A stretch of DNA of 64,000 nt, from assembly GCF_003217255.1 (NCBI RefSeq), contig NZ_QJTE01000001.1:310001-374000 (forward strand), given 5' to 3'. Below are positions 27,956-36,881 of this stretch, in pieces. Source of the stretch: Pseudoroseicyclus aestuarii. GTDB taxonomy: Bacteria > Pseudomonadota > Alphaproteobacteria > Rhodobacterales > Rhodobacteraceae. How positions within the stretch are numbered: position 1 is the first letter of the stretch; every line of letters starts with the position of its first letter. A model generated the notes under the pieces. That model saw only the letters and a program-made list of their open reading frames with translations, had not been told where the DNA came from and searched no databases. The translations under genes were made by a program, and so were the position numbers.

Positions 27956-28732
27956 ATGTCCCGCCCCGTTATTGGCATCATCAGCAACAGCCTTACCGTC
28001 GACGATTACAACAGCCATGCCGGAGGCACGATGAACGCCTCGGCCGTGGCGCAGGTCGCCGAGGGGCTGCCGCTGATCGTGCCGGCCGACCCCACCCTCG
28101 TCAGCGTGCCGGAGTTGATGGAGACCTGCGACGGTTTCCTCTTCACCGGCGGGCGACCGAACGTGCATCCGGGTGAATATGGCGAGGAGGAGACGCCCGC
28201 CCATGGCGCCTTCGACCGCAACCGCGATGCCGTCACGCTGCCGCTGATCCGCGCCTGCGTCGAGCGGGGGCAGCCCTTCTTCGGCATCTGCCGCGGCTTT
28301 CAGGAGGTGAACGTGGCCATGGGAGGCTCGCTCTACCCAGAAATCCGCGATCTGCCGGGGCGCGACAATCACCGCATGCCCCCCGACGGCACGATCGAGG
28401 AGAAGTTCGCCCTGCGCCATGTCGTGACCTTCACCGAGGGCGGACCCTTCCACCGCCTCTTCGGCCGGACCGAGGTGATGACCAACACGCTGCACGGGCA
28501 GGGGGTGAACCGGCCCGGCGCGCGCATCGCCATCGACGGCCATGCCCCCGACGGCACGCCCGAGGCGCTTTACGTGCGCGGGGCCACGGGCTTTACCCTC
28601 TCGGTGCAGTGGCACCCTGAGTATAACGCCGCCGCGGATCCCGTCTCTCGCCCGCTGTTCGAGGCCTTTGGCCGCGCCTGCCGCGCCTGGGCCGCGAGCC
28701 GCACCCCGGTGCAGGTGCTGCAAAGCGCCTGA
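27956..28732 (+). CDS. Class I glutamine-amidotransferase-like hydrolase (PuuD/C26)
   Basis: A 258-residue peptidase-C26-family enzyme, related to gamma-glutamyl-GABA hydrolase of the putrescine pathway. The nucleophile elbow is FFGICRGFQEVN, and His/Glu of the triad are in QWHPEYNA. CDGFLFTGGRPNVHPGEY supplies the oxyanion region. The rest of a puu pathway is absent, so the exact gamma-glutamyl substrate is unknown. It is followed after 25 bases by a D-lyxose-isomerase-like gene, which suggests an operon. Confidence 0.87.
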   Translation: MSRPVIGIISNSLTVDDYNSHAGGTMNASAVAQVAEGLPLIVPADPTLVSVPELMETCDGFLFTGGRPNVHPGEYGEEETPAHGAFDRNRDAVTLPLIRACVERGQPFFGICRGFQEVNVAMGGSLYPEIRDLPGRDNHRMPPDGTIEEKFALRHVVTFTEGGPFHRLFGRTEVMTNTLHGQGVNRPGARIAIDGHAPDGTPEALYVRGATGFTLSVQWHPEYNAAADPVSRPLFEAFGRACRAWAASRTPVQVLQSA

Positions 28733-28757
28733 CGCGCTGCCGGGGGAGGGCAGGGAC

Positions 28758-29438
28758 ATGAGACGCTCGCGCATCAATACCGTCATGGCAGAGGCCGCGG
28801 AGGTCGTCCGCAGCCAGGGCCTCCATCTGCCGCCCTGGGCCTGGTGGAGCCCGGCGGAGTTCATGGCGCGGCGCGACAGCGCCCGCGGGGTGATCGAGGC
28901 GGGCTGTGGCTGGGAGGTCACGGACTACGGCACCGGCGATTTCGACCGGAGCGGGCTCGTGCTTTTCACCCTGCGCAACGTGACGCCGGCGGACCGGGCG
29001 CAGGGGACCGGCTATGCCGAACGGCTGCTGGTCAGCCGGCAGGACCAGCTCTCGCCGATGCGGAGCCATACCCATGGGGCCGGCGACATCATCAACCGTG
29101 GCGGCGCCGCGCTGGTGGTGGAGCTTTACGGGTCCGACGACAGGGGCGGCTTCGCCAAGGGGCGCGGCGGGCGGGTGCTGCGCGACGGTATCGCCTGCGA
29201 CTTCGCCCCCGGCGACCGCATCCGCCTGCAGCCCGGAGAGAGCCTGACGCTAAGGCCCGGCGACTGGCATGCCTTCTGGGGCGAGGGCGGCAGCGTGCTG
29301 ATCGGCACGGTCTCGACCGCGGGCGATACAGCCGGAGATACCCTTTTTCGCGACGAGATCGGCCCCTTCGGCCCGGTCGAAGAGGATGCCTCGCCCGAGC
29401 ACCTGCTGGTCAGCGACTACCGCAGCTGGCTGGGCTGA
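28758..29438 (+). CDS. D-lyxose ketol-isomerase-like cupin
   Basis: A 226-residue single-domain cupin matching the D-lyxose isomerase (YdaE) family, which interconverts D-lyxose/D-xylulose or D-mannose/D-fructose. It starts MRRSRINTVMAEA with GGGAGGG upstream. The metal-binding residues are seen in MRSHTHGAGDIINRGG, VVELYG and RPGDWHAFWGE. Its last 22 bases overlap the end of the convergent rluE gene. Its pairing with a C26 hydrolase is unexplained. Confidence 0.85.
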   Translation: MRRSRINTVMAEAAEVVRSQGLHLPPWAWWSPAEFMARRDSARGVIEAGCGWEVTDYGTGDFDRSGLVLFTLRNVTPADRAQGTGYAERLLVSRQDQLSPMRSHTHGAGDIINRGGAALVVELYGSDDRGGFAKGRGGRVLRDGIACDFAPGDRIRLQPGESLTLRPGDWHAFWGEGGSVLIGTVSTAGDTAGDTLFRDEIGPFGPVEEDASPEHLLVSDYRSWLG

Positions 29439-29986
29439 GGCGCCGGAACCTCGCGCCAGGCGCCCGGTTCCAGCCCCTCGACGCTCCAATCGCCGATGCG
29501 CCAGCGCACGAGGCGCAGCGTCGGCAGGCCGATGGCGGCGGTCATCCGGCGGACCTGCCGATTGCGCCCCTCGCGGATCGTCAGCGAGATCCAGGCATCG
29601 GGCACGGTCTTGCGAAAGCGGACGGGCGGGACGCGCGGCCAGAGGTCGGGCGCGGCGATGCAGCGCGCCTCGGCCGGGCGGGTCATCCCGTCCTTCAGCC
29701 GCAGACCGTCCCGCAGCGGCTGCAGATCGGCCTCCGTCGGGGCGCCTTCGACCTGCACGAGGTAGGTCTTGGCCTGCGCATGGGCGGGATCGGCGATGCG
29801 GGCCTGCAGCCGACCGTCGTCGGTCAGCAAGAGCAGCCCCTCGCTGTCGCGGTCAAGGCGGCCTGCGGGATAGACGCCGGGACTGTCGATGAAATCCGAC
29901 AGGGTCGCGCGTTTCGTGACGCTCTTCGCGTCGGTGAACTGCGACAGCACGTCCATCGGCTTGTTGAACAGGATGAGGCGGCTCAT
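29417..29986 (-). CDS. rluE: 23S rRNA pseudouridine synthase, RluE-like
   Basis: A 189-residue RsuA/RluB/E/F-family pseudouridine synthase without the N-terminal S4 domain, as in RluE, which modifies U2457 of 23S rRNA. The catalytic Asp is in PAGRLDRDSEGLLLLT, and YLVQVEG and REGRNRQVRRM complete the family motifs. It overlaps the convergent lyxose isomerase gene by 22 bases. Confidence 0.92.
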   Translation of the reverse strand: MSRLILFNKPMDVLSQFTDAKSVTKRATLSDFIDSPGVYPAGRLDRDSEGLLLLTDDGRLQARIADPAHAQAKTYLVQVEGAPTEADLQPLRDGLRLKDGMTRPAEARCIAAPDLWPRVPPVRFRKTVPDAWISLTIREGRNRQVRRMTAAIGLPTLRLVRWRIGDWSVEGLEPGAWREVPAPQPSQLR

Positions 29987-30037
29987 GGCCGTCCTTTTAG
30001 CGCCGGGGGACGCAGGGCGCCAGTGGCGCGGGCCGCG

Positions 30038-30262
30038 CTAGCCGGCGGTCTTCTTGGCCTTGGCGCGGGTCTTTTTCTTCGGCTCGGGCTTCGCCTCTGC
30101 GGCGGCTTTCGCCTGCTGCTCGAGGCGGGCGGCCTGAAGACGATCCTTCTGCGCCTTCCGCTTGTCGTTGTCGGCCGAGATGATCTCGGTCGCGACGCGC
30201 GTCGTCTCTTCGGCGCGGGTCTCGGACTTGGACGGTTTGAAGAGCGGCGGCGTGGAGGGCAT
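30038..30262 (-). CDS. Small lysine/alanine-rich protein
   Basis: A 74-residue highly basic protein (MPSTPPLFKPSKSE...KKKTRAKAKKTAG). It appears to be one long helix with a charged Lys/Arg/Glu middle (NDKRKAQKDRLQAARLEQQ) and a histone-H1-like Lys/Ala tail. No family is recognised; binding to nucleic acid or ribosome is plausible from charge alone. It lies 72 bases downstream of cspA, beyond the cspA terminator. Confidence 0.6.
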   Translation of the reverse strand: MPSTPPLFKPSKSETRAEETTRVATEIISADNDKRKAQKDRLQAARLEQQAKAAAEAKPEPKKKTRAKAKKTAG

Positions 30263-30300
30263 CGGGGTCCTCGTCGTGTCGATTGGCCCGGGGGCCAACG

Positions 30301-30328
30301 AAAAAGGGCGGGGCCAGTGGCCCCGCCC
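30301..30328 (-). terminator. Rho-independent terminator of cspA
   Basis: GGGCGGGGCC (30306-30315) pairs with GGCCCCGCCC (30319-30328) around a 3-base loop. On the reverse strand it is followed by TTTTT (30305-30301), six bases after the cspA stop. A textbook intrinsic terminator. Confidence 0.88.
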
Positions 30329-30334
30329 GATCAA

Positions 30335-30541
30335 TCAGGCCAGCTCGAGGTTGACGGCCGACTGACGGCCATCACGGCCGCTTTCGATGTCGTAGCTCAC
30401 CTTCTGGTCGTCGGCGAGGCCGGACAGGCCCGAACGCTCAACGGCAGAGATGTGCACGAAAACGTCCTTGCCGCCCCCGTCCGGAGCGATGAAGCCGAAG
30501 CCTTTGGTGGTGTTGAACCATTTCACGGTGCCAGTGGCCAT
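30335..30541 (-). CDS. cspA: Cold-shock-domain protein
   Basis: A 68-residue single cold-shock domain ([18 protein letters not shown], then [13 protein letters not shown]) with both RNA-binding motifs KGFGFI and VFVHI. It binds single-stranded nucleic acids as an RNA chaperone. The start is set by similarity to the family; the longer upstream extension is its untranslated leader. A strong terminator follows. A leader of roughly 100 bases or more could host temperature-dependent control, but I cannot show it. Confidence 0.96.
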   Translation of the reverse strand: MATGTVKWFNTTKGFGFIAPDGGGKDVFVHISAVERSGLSGLADDQKVSYDIESGRDGRQSAVNLELA

Positions 30542-30756
30542 ATCCGTGGTCTCCTGTCTCTTTGCTGCCCGCAGTATGCGGCAGCGTGGCGAACGCGGTC
30601 TCGATCGATCAACTGAGGCCGGAAAGCGCAGACAGAGATGCAATAGAAAAGCGGTAGCCCTAGGAAGATGGGGCAGGGCGGGCTTCGGCGCAAGCCCCTA
30701 AATGCAATGACCGGGTTCTGGGCGTTTTGACGCCCGGTATCAGGGGGATAAGCGGC

Positions 30757-30927
30757 ATGATGGAAAAAACTGCCGCCGGGGGGAGAAAGGCCCTTGATCC
30801 GAATCCCCTCATGGGCCACATGCCGCCTCAAGACGCCAACGCACGCGCCTCTGGCCACGCCTGGTCGCCAGCCCCCGATGACGGGGCAGACGAACGAGCC
30901 CAGCACGCGTTTATGCAGCGACGGTAA
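30757..30927 (+). CDS. Possible upstream ORF within the speF-like leader
   Basis: A 56-codon frame (MMEKTAAGGRKALD... ending AQHAFMQRR, TAA at 30925-30927) runs through the structured leader of the ornithine decarboxylase. An extension of ten codons upstream from 30727 is also open. Leader-peptide control of ornithine decarboxylase is known in gammaproteobacteria. Here it is unproven: the ribosome site is poor and the frame could be chance. Listed because it is in-phase with the whole conserved block. Confidence 0.25.
   Translation: MMEKTAAGGRKALDPNPLMGHMPPQDANARASGHAWSPAPDDGADERAQHAFMQRR
30770..30920 (+). ncRNA. speF-type leader RNA of ornithine decarboxylase
   Basis: The 330-base gap between cspA and the decarboxylase contains a block rich in stems: CTGG-TCG-CCAG (30861-30871), GCCCC/GGGGC (30871-30875 with 30883-30887), GGCCC-TT-GGGCC (30948-30959) and, further upstream, GGGCG-TTTTGA-CGCCC (30720-30735). 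Its wording (AAAGGCCCTTGATCCGAA, then GACGCCAACGCACGCGCCTC, then GACGGGGCAGACGAACGAG) resembles the alphaproteobacterial speF motif, a conserved RNA found before ornithine decarboxylase genes, as I recall it. Ligand or mechanism of that motif is not established. A covariance search against the Rfam speF model would decide. Confidence 0.6.
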
Positions 30928-30981
30928 CGTCTCCATTGGAACGAGCCGGCCCTTGGGCCCCCCTGTCTGGCGGAGATGACC

Positions 30982-32154
30982 ATGACCCTGCATTTCTCTG
31001 ACGCTTCGGCGTCGGCGCGCCTTCCCGTATCCTCGCGCCTCGAGGCCTATGCCGCCACCGCGCCCTTCGACCGGCCGACGCTGGTCATCGACCTCGACCG
31101 GGTCGAGGCGCAGTTCCGCGCCCTGCGTGCGGGCCTCGGCCGCGCCGACATTCACTATGCCGTCAAGGCGAACCCGCATCCGGCGATCATCGAGCGCCTC
31201 GTGCAGCTGGGCGCGCATTTCGATGCCGCCAGCCGCGGCGAGATCGAGCTTTGCCTCAGCCAGGGCGCGCGCCCCGAGCACGTCAGCTTCGGCAACACGA
31301 TCAAGCGCGCCAGCGACATCGCCTTCGCGCATAACGCGGGCATTGGCCTTTTCGCGGCAGATGCCGCCGAAGAGCTGGAAAAGATCGCCGAGAACGCGCC
31401 GGGCGCGCGCGTCTACATCCGCCTGATCGTCGAGACCTCCTCGGCGGACTGGCCGCTGACGCGCAAGTTCGGCTGCGACCGCAGCATGGCGCTGGAGCTT
31501 CTGGACCGCGCGACCGAGCTGGGCCTGCGGCCCGTCGGCTTCTCCTTCCATGTTGGCAGCCAGACCCGGCGGGCCGAGATGTGGACCCCCGTCCTCGACA
31601 AGCTTTCGGGCATCTGGGCCGCGGCGCAGGAGGCGGGTCACGACCTGCAGCTGCTGAACATCGGCGGCGGCTTCCCGGCCTTCTACGGCGAGGCGATCGA
31701 CGCGCCGACCGATTACGCCGCCGCCGTGGTGGCGATGGTCGAAGAGCGCTTTCCGGGCGTGCCGCACCTGATGGCCGAGCCGGGGCGCGGCATGGTCGCC
31801 GAGGCCGGCGTCATCGCCTGCGAGGTCATGCTGACCTCGCGCAAGTCCGACCGCGACATGCACCGCTGGGTCTACCTCTCGATCGGCCGTTTCTCGGGGC
31901 TGGCCGAGACGGAGGGCGAGGCGATCCGCTACGAGTTCGTGACCCCGCACGACGGCGAGGCGACGGGCCCCTGCATCCTTGCCGGCCCCTCCTGCGACAG
32001 CGCCGACGTGCTGTACGAGAAGCGGCCGATGAACCTGCCGCTGGCGCTGAAATCCGGCGACCGGGTGCTGATCCGCGGCACCGGGGCCTATACCTCGACC
32101 TATTCCTCGGTCTGCTTCAACGGCTTCCCGCCGCTGGACGTCGAGGTGATCTGA
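30982..32154 (+). CDS. Ornithine (type III fold, possibly lysine/ornithine) decarboxylase
   Basis: A 390-residue PLP alanine-racemase-fold enzyme that decarboxylates ornithine to putrescine, the entry to polyamines. The PLP lysine is in IHYAVKANPHP (about residue 62), the phosphate site in LNIGGGFPA and EPGRGMVAEAG, and the catalytic Cys in GPSCDSADVLYEK. The GGAG at 30972-30975 is six bases before the ATG at 30982 and touches the ATG at 30976, so the second is preferred. Some relatives also accept lysine. A structured leader precedes it and a bidirectional terminator follows. Confidence 0.9.
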   Translation: MTLHFSDASASARLPVSSRLEAYAATAPFDRPTLVIDLDRVEAQFRALRAGLGRADIHYAVKANPHPAIIERLVQLGAHFDAASRGEIELCLSQGARPEHVSFGNTIKRASDIAFAHNAGIGLFAADAAEELEKIAENAPGARVYIRLIVETSSADWPLTRKFGCDRSMALELLDRATELGLRPVGFSFHVGSQTRRAEMWTPVLDKLSGIWAAAQEAGHDLQLLNIGGGFPAFYGEAIDAPTDYAAAVVAMVEERFPGVPHLMAEPGRGMVAEAGVIACEVMLTSRKSDRDMHRWVYLSIGRFSGLAETEGEAIRYEFVTPHDGEATGPCILAGPSCDSADVLYEKRPMNLPLALKSGDRVLIRGTGAYTSTYSSVCFNGFPPLDVEVI

Positions 32155-32159
32155 GACGC

Positions 32160-32187
32160 AAAAAGGGGGCCTCGCGGCCCCCTTTTT
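32160..32187. terminator. Bidirectional rho-independent terminator
   Basis: AAAAAGGGGGCC (32160-32171), loop TCGC, GGCCCCCTTTTT (32176-32187): a 7-bp GC stem flanked by A5 and T5, so it works on both strands. It lies between the decarboxylase stop and the convergent monooxygenase stop. Confidence 0.92.
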
Positions 32188-32206
32188 CCTGTCCCCTGCG
32201 CCGCGG

Positions 32207-33211
32207 TCAGGCGGCTTCGGCGACGCGCATCCCGGCCAGGACCTCGGCCCCGATCTCGAAGCTTTTCAGCCGCGCGCCGTGGTCGTGGATCATGCTGGTC
32301 AGCAGAAGCTCGTCGGGCTGGTACTCGTCGATCAGCACCTCGAGCTGGCGCCGCACCGTGTCGCGGCTGCCGGTGGCCGAAACGGCGAGCGCGGCCTCGG
32401 CTCCCGCAAGCGCCTGCGCGGGCACGTGATCGGCGACATTCTCCACCGGCGCGGGCAGCTTTCCGGGGCGGCCCGTGCGCATCCGCGCGAAGCTGAGCAT
32501 CTGCGAGGAGCGGTGGTAGACCGCCTCCTCGTCCGTCTCGGCGGCGAAGAGCCCGGCGGCCATCATGAAATGCGGCTTCGCCAGCCGGGCCGAGGGCTTG
32601 AAGCCGCTGCGATAGGCGGCGATCGCCTCGCCCAGCATCTGCGGCGCGAAATGCGATGCGAAGGCATAGGGCAGCCCCAGATGCGCGGCGAGCTGCGCGC
32701 CGAAGAGCGAGGAGCCGAGGATCCAGACCGGCACCTGCGTGCCTGCGCCGGGATAGGCCCGCACCGGGGCGGCGCCGTCCTCGTCATCGAGGTAATTGAT
32801 CAGCTCGACCACGTCCTGCGGGAACTGGTCGGCGCTGGAGAAATAGCGCCGCAGCGCCTGCGCGGTGGCCCCGTCCGTGCCCGGAGCGCGCCCCAGGCCG
32901 ATGTCGATCCGGCCGGGATAGAGCGTCTCGAGCGTGCCGAACTGCTCGGCCACGACGAGGGGCGCATGGTTCGGCAGCATGATCCCGCCGGAGCCGACGC
33001 GGATCGTCTTGGTGGCGCCCGCGACATGGCCGATCACGACAGAGGTCGCGGCGCTGGCGATGCCGGGCATGTTGTGATGCTCGGCCAGCCAGTAGCGGTG
33101 ATAGCCCCAGCCTTCGGCATGGCGGGCGAGATCGACGGTATTCGCCAGCGCCTCGGCCGTGCTCTGGCCCTCTACCACGGGGGCGAGATCGAGTAGGGAA
33201 TAGTTCTGCAT
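32207..33211 (-). CDS. LLM-class flavin-dependent monooxygenase
   Basis: A 334-residue bacterial-luciferase-like protein of the single-subunit MsnO8-type group. Marks include [41 protein letters not shown] and [12 protein letters not shown], the flavin-binding barrel segments. The start at 33211 ([15 protein letters not shown]) is the usual family start. Such enzymes use reduced FMN from a separate reductase; substrate unknown. It lies downstream of pyc on the same strand, 161 bases apart. Confidence 0.88.
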   Translation of the reverse strand: MQNYSLLDLAPVVEGQSTAEALANTVDLARHAEGWGYHRYWLAEHHNMPGIASAATSVVIGHVAGATKTIRVGSGGIMLPNHAPLVVAEQFGTLETLYPGRIDIGLGRAPGTDGATAQALRRYFSSADQFPQDVVELINYLDDEDGAAPVRAYPGAGTQVPVWILGSSLFGAQLAAHLGLPYAFASHFAPQMLGEAIAAYRSGFKPSARLAKPHFMMAAGLFAAETDEEAVYHRSSQMLSFARMRTGRPGKLPAPVENVADHVPAQALAGAEAALAVSATGSRDTVRRQLEVLIDEYQPDELLLTSMIHDHGARLKSFEIGAEVLAGMRVAEAA

Positions 33212-33372
33212 GACGCGTCTCCTTAGCGCCTCGATATGGGGCGCCGCCGCTGCCGCGCAAAGGGGGAGGGCGGCCTCGGGGGGCATCGAGCCCCCGCTCG
33301 GCCGCCGCCGCGCCATGGCGCGGCCCGCGCCCGGACCGGCGGGGCGCTGGTGATCCGCCGCCCGCCGGGGCG

Positions 33373-36300
33373 TCACTCCATCTCGACCAGCAGGTCCTTG
33401 GCGTCGATCTGCGCGCCGGGGGCGACGTGGACGGCCCTGACGGTGCCGGCCTTCTCGGCGTGGATGCCGGTCTCCATCTTCATCGCCTCGATCGTCAGCA
33501 GAAGATCGCCCTGCGCCACCGGCTTGCCGGCCTGTGCGGCCACGGTGGCGACGACGCCGGGCATCGGCGCGCCGACATGGGCAGGGTTTCCGGCCTCGGC
33601 CTTGGGGCGCTTGGCCGTCGTGGCGGCGGCCTTGCGATCGGCGACGCGGATCGTGCGCGGCTGGCCGTTCAGCTCGAAGAAGACGCGGGCGTCGCCCTCT
33701 TCGGTGGTTTCGCCCACGGCCTGCAGGCGCAGCTCCAGCGTCTTGCCGGGGTCGATCTCGATGCTGATCTCCTCGCCCGGCTCCATGCCGTAGAAGAAGG
33801 TGCGCGTCGGCAGGGCGCGCACCGGGCCGTAGGTCTGGTGGCGGGCCATGTAGTCGGTGAAGACCTTGGGATACATCAGGTAGCCGTTCAGATCCTCGTC
33901 CGAGACCGGCTGTCCCAGATCCTCGGCCAGCTTCGCCTTGGCCGCGGCAAGGTCGACGGGCGCCATATGGGCGCCGGGGCGATCCGTCATCGGGGTCTCG
34001 CCCTTCAGGATCTTCTTCTGCAGCGCCTCGGGCCAGCCGCCGGGGGGCTGGCCGAGGTTGCCGCGCATCATGTCGATGACACTATCGGGGAAGGCAACGT
34101 CGGTCGCCGGATCCTCGACCTGCGCGCGGGTCAGACCCTGCGCCACCATCATCAGCGCCATGTCCCCGACCACCTTGGACGAGGGCGTGACCTTCACGAT
34201 ATCGCCGAACATCATGTTCACGTCGGCATAGGTCTTGGCGACCTCGTGCCAGCGTTCTTCAAGGCCGAGGGACCGGGCCTGCGCCTTGAGGTTGGTGAAC
34301 TGCCCGCCCGGCATCTCGTGCAGGTAGACCTCCGACGCCGGGGCCTGCTGGCCGGTCTCGAAGGCGGCGTAATGCGCGCGGGCGCGCTCCCAATAGTTGC
34401 TGATCTCGCGGATCGCGCCGGCGTCGAGGCCGGTGTCCCGCTCCGTCCGGGCCAGCGCCTCGACCAGGGTGCCGAGGGTCGGCTGGCTGGTATTGCCCGA
34501 AAGGGCGTCCATCGCGGCATCGACCGCGTCCACGCCCGCCTCGCTCGCCGCGAGCAGCGTCGCCATGGCCCCGCCGGAGGTGTCATGCGTGTGGAAGTGG
34601 ATCGGCAGGCCGACTTCCTCTTTCAGCGCCTTGAAGAGGGCGCGGGCGGCGGGCGCCTTCAGCAGGCCCGCCATGTCCTTGAGGCCGAGGACATGGGCGC
34701 CTGCGGCCTCGAGCTCCTTCGCCATGGCGACGTAGTACTTGAGGTCGTACTTCGCGCGGTCCGGATCCAGCAGGTCGCCGGTGTAGCAGATCGCCGCCTC
34801 GCAGACCTTCTCGGCCTCGATCACCGCGTCCATCGCGACGCGCATGTTCTCGGTCCAGTTCAGCGAATCGAAGACGCGGAAGATGTCGACGCCGGATGTC
34901 GCGGCCTGCGCGACGAAGCTTTGCACCACGTTGTCGGGGTAATTCGTGTAGCCGACGCCGTTGGAGGCGCGCAGCAGCATCTGGGTCAGCAGGTTCGGCA
35001 TCGCCGCGCGGATGGCGCGCAGCCGCTCCCAGGGGTCTTCCTGCAGGAAGCGGTAGGCCACGTCGAAGGTCGCGCCGCCCCAGCATTCCACCGACAGAAG
35101 CTGCGGCAGGTTGGCGGCATAGGCGGGGGCCACGCGGGTCATGTCGATGCTGCGCATCCGGGTGGCCAGAAGCGACTGGTGCCCGTCGCGCATCGTGGTG
35201 TCGGTGACGAGAAGGCGGGTCTGCGCCTTCATCCAGTCGGCCAGCGCCTTGGGGCCATCCCGGTCGAGGATCTGCCGCGTCCCCTCGGGCGGGGTCTCCA
35301 CGCGCAGGGCGGGGGCGCGGGGGATGCGCGCCTCGGCCGGGGGCTGGGCGCGGCCCGCCGTCTCGGGGTGCCCGTTGACGGTGATGTCGGCGATATAGGT
35401 CAGCAGCCGCGTCGCCCTGTCGCGGCGATGGGCGAAGTCGAAAAGCTCGGGCGTCGTGTCGATGAACTTGGTCGTGTATTCGTTCGACAGGAAGACCGGG
35501 TGCTGCAGCAGGTTGATGACGAAATCGATGTTGGTCGACACGCCCCGGATGCGGAACTCGCGCAGGGCGCGGTCCATGCGGGCGATCGCCATCTCGGGCG
35601 TCTGGGCGCGGGCGGTGACCTTGGTCAGCAGGCTGTCGTAGTAGCGGGTGATGACGGCGCCGGAATAGGCCGTCCCGCCGTCGAGACGGATGCCCGGCCC
35701 GGTGGCGCTGCGGTAGGTCTGGATGCGGCCGTAATCGGGGATGAAGTTGTTCTGCGGATCCTCGGTCGTCACCCGGCATTGCAGCGCGTGCCCGTCGAGC
35801 TGCACGTCGTATTGCGAGGCGCAGCCGGTGGCATCCATGATGCTCTTGCCCTCGGCGATCAGGATCTGCGCGCGCACGATGTCGATGCCGGTGACCTCCT
35901 CGGTCACGGTATGCTCGACCTGAACGCGGGGGTTCACCTCGATGAAGTAGAACTCGCCCGAGTCCATATCCATCAGGAATTCGACCGTGCCGGCGCATTC
36001 GTAATTGACGTGCTGGCAGATCTTCTTGCCGAGGTTGCAGATCCGCTCGCGCTGCGTCTCGGACAGGTAGGGGGCGGGGGCGCGTTCGACGACCTTCTGG
36101 TTGCGCCGCTGCACGGAGCAGTCGCGTTCCCACAGATGGTAGATCTGGCCCATCCGGTCGCCGAGGATCTGCACCTCGACGTGGCGGGCGCGGATGATCA
36201 TCTTCTCGAGGTAGCCCTCGCCGTTGCCGAAGGCGGCCTCGGCCTCGCGCCGGCCCTCCAGCACCTTGGCCTCGAGCTCGTCCTCCGAGGCGATGGGCCG

Positions 36301-36813
36301 CATGCCGCGGCCGCCGCCGCCCCAGCTGGCCTTGAGCATCAGGGGATAGCCGACCTCAGCGGCCTCGGCCCGGATCGCCTCCATATCCTCGCCCAGCACC
36401 TCGGTCGCGGGGATGACGGGCACGCCGGCCTCGATCGCGACGCGCCTTGCGCTGGCCTTGTCGCCAAGCTGGCGCATGGTCTGCGCGCGCGGGCCGATGA
36501 AGGTGATGCCGGCGGCGTCGCAGGCATCGACGAAATCGGGGTTCTCGGAGAGCAGCCCGTAGCCGGGGTGGATCGCGTCGGCGCCGGCCATCTTGGCCAC
36601 GCGGATAATCTCGGGGATCGACAGGTAGGCGGCAACCGGGCCCAGCCCCTCGCCGATGCGATAGGCCTCGTCCGCCTTGAAGCGGTGCAGCGAGAGCTTG
36701 TCCTCTTCGGCGAAGACGGCGACCGTCTTCTTGCCCATCTCGTTCGCCGCGCGCATCACGCGGATCGCGATCTCGCCGCGGTTGGCGACTAGGATTTTCT
36801 GAAACTCGGCCAT
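33373..36813 (-). CDS. pyc: Pyruvate carboxylase
   Basis: A 1146-residue single-chain biotin enzyme that makes oxaloacetate from pyruvate, bicarbonate and ATP to refill the TCA cycle. Order of domains: biotin carboxylase ([18 protein letters not shown], then ATP-grasp with [12 protein letters not shown]), carboxyltransferase from about residue 530 ([31 protein letters not shown]), and biotin carrier at the end ([14 protein letters not shown], biotin on the Lys near residue 1113). The ATG at 36813 fits the family; the frame extends 14 codons upstream. Monocistronic or with the monooxygenase. Confidence 0.97.
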   Translation of the reverse strand: MAEFQKILVANRGEIAIRVMRAANEMGKKTVAVFAEEDKLSLHRFKADEAYRIGEGLGPVAAYLSIPEIIRVAKMAGADAIHPGYGLLSENPDFVDACDAAGITFIGPRAQTMRQLGDKASARRVAIEAGVPVIPATEVLGEDMEAIRAEAAEVGYPLMLKASWGGGGRGMRPIASEDELEAKVLEGRREAEAAFGNGEGYLEKMIIRARHVEVQILGDRMGQIYHLWERDCSVQRRNQKVVERAPAPYLSETQRERICNLGKKICQHVNYECAGTVEFLMDMDSGEFYFIEVNPRVQVEHTVTEEVTGIDIVRAQILIAEGKSIMDATGCASQYDVQLDGHALQCRVTTEDPQNNFIPDYGRIQTYRSATGPGIRLDGGTAYSGAVITRYYDSLLTKVTARAQTPEMAIARMDRALREFRIRGVSTNIDFVINLLQHPVFLSNEYTTKFIDTTPELFDFAHRRDRATRLLTYIADITVNGHPETAGRAQPPAEARIPRAPALRVETPPEGTRQILDRDGPKALADWMKAQTRLLVTDTTMRDGHQSLLATRMRSIDMTRVAPAYAANLPQLLSVECWGGATFDVAYRFLQEDPWERLRAIRAAMPNLLTQMLLRASNGVGYTNYPDNVVQSFVAQAATSGVDIFRVFDSLNWTENMRVAMDAVIEAEKVCEAAICYTGDLLDPDRAKYDLKYYVAMAKELEAAGAHVLGLKDMAGLLKAPAARALFKALKEEVGLPIHFHTHDTSGGAMATLLAASEAGVDAVDAAMDALSGNTSQPTLGTLVEALARTERDTGLDAGAIREISNYWERARAHYAAFETGQQAPASEVYLHEMPGGQFTNLKAQARSLGLEERWHEVAKTYADVNMMFGDIVKVTPSSKVVGDMALMMVAQGLTRAQVEDPATDVAFPDSVIDMMRGNLGQPPGGWPEALQKKILKGETPMTDRPGAHMAPVDLAAAKAKLAEDLGQPVSDEDLNGYLMYPKVFTDYMARHQTYGPVRALPTRTFFYGMEPGEEISIEIDPGKTLELRLQAVGETTEEGDARVFFELNGQPRTIRVADRKAAATTAKRPKAEAGNPAHVGAPMPGVVATVAAQAGKPVAQGDLLLTIEAMKMETGIHAEKAGTVRAVHVAPGAQIDAKDLLVEME

Positions 36814-36881
36814 CACGTCCCCCGAAACCGGTACGGGGGCATGGTGTTGCTGCACCGCGGAAAAGGCAAGGGCGCGGGCGA

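Noticed and set aside
33277-33297. GC hairpin CGGGGGG/GCCCCCG downstream of pyc
   Set aside because: It lies 3' of pyc and could pair, but it has an imperfect loop and no T tract, and the region may be leader of the monooxygenase gene; not strong enough to list.
33427-36792. A 1121-codon forward frame opposite pyc
   Set aside because: Antisense of pyruvate carboxylase, His/Asp/Gly-rich without family resemblance.
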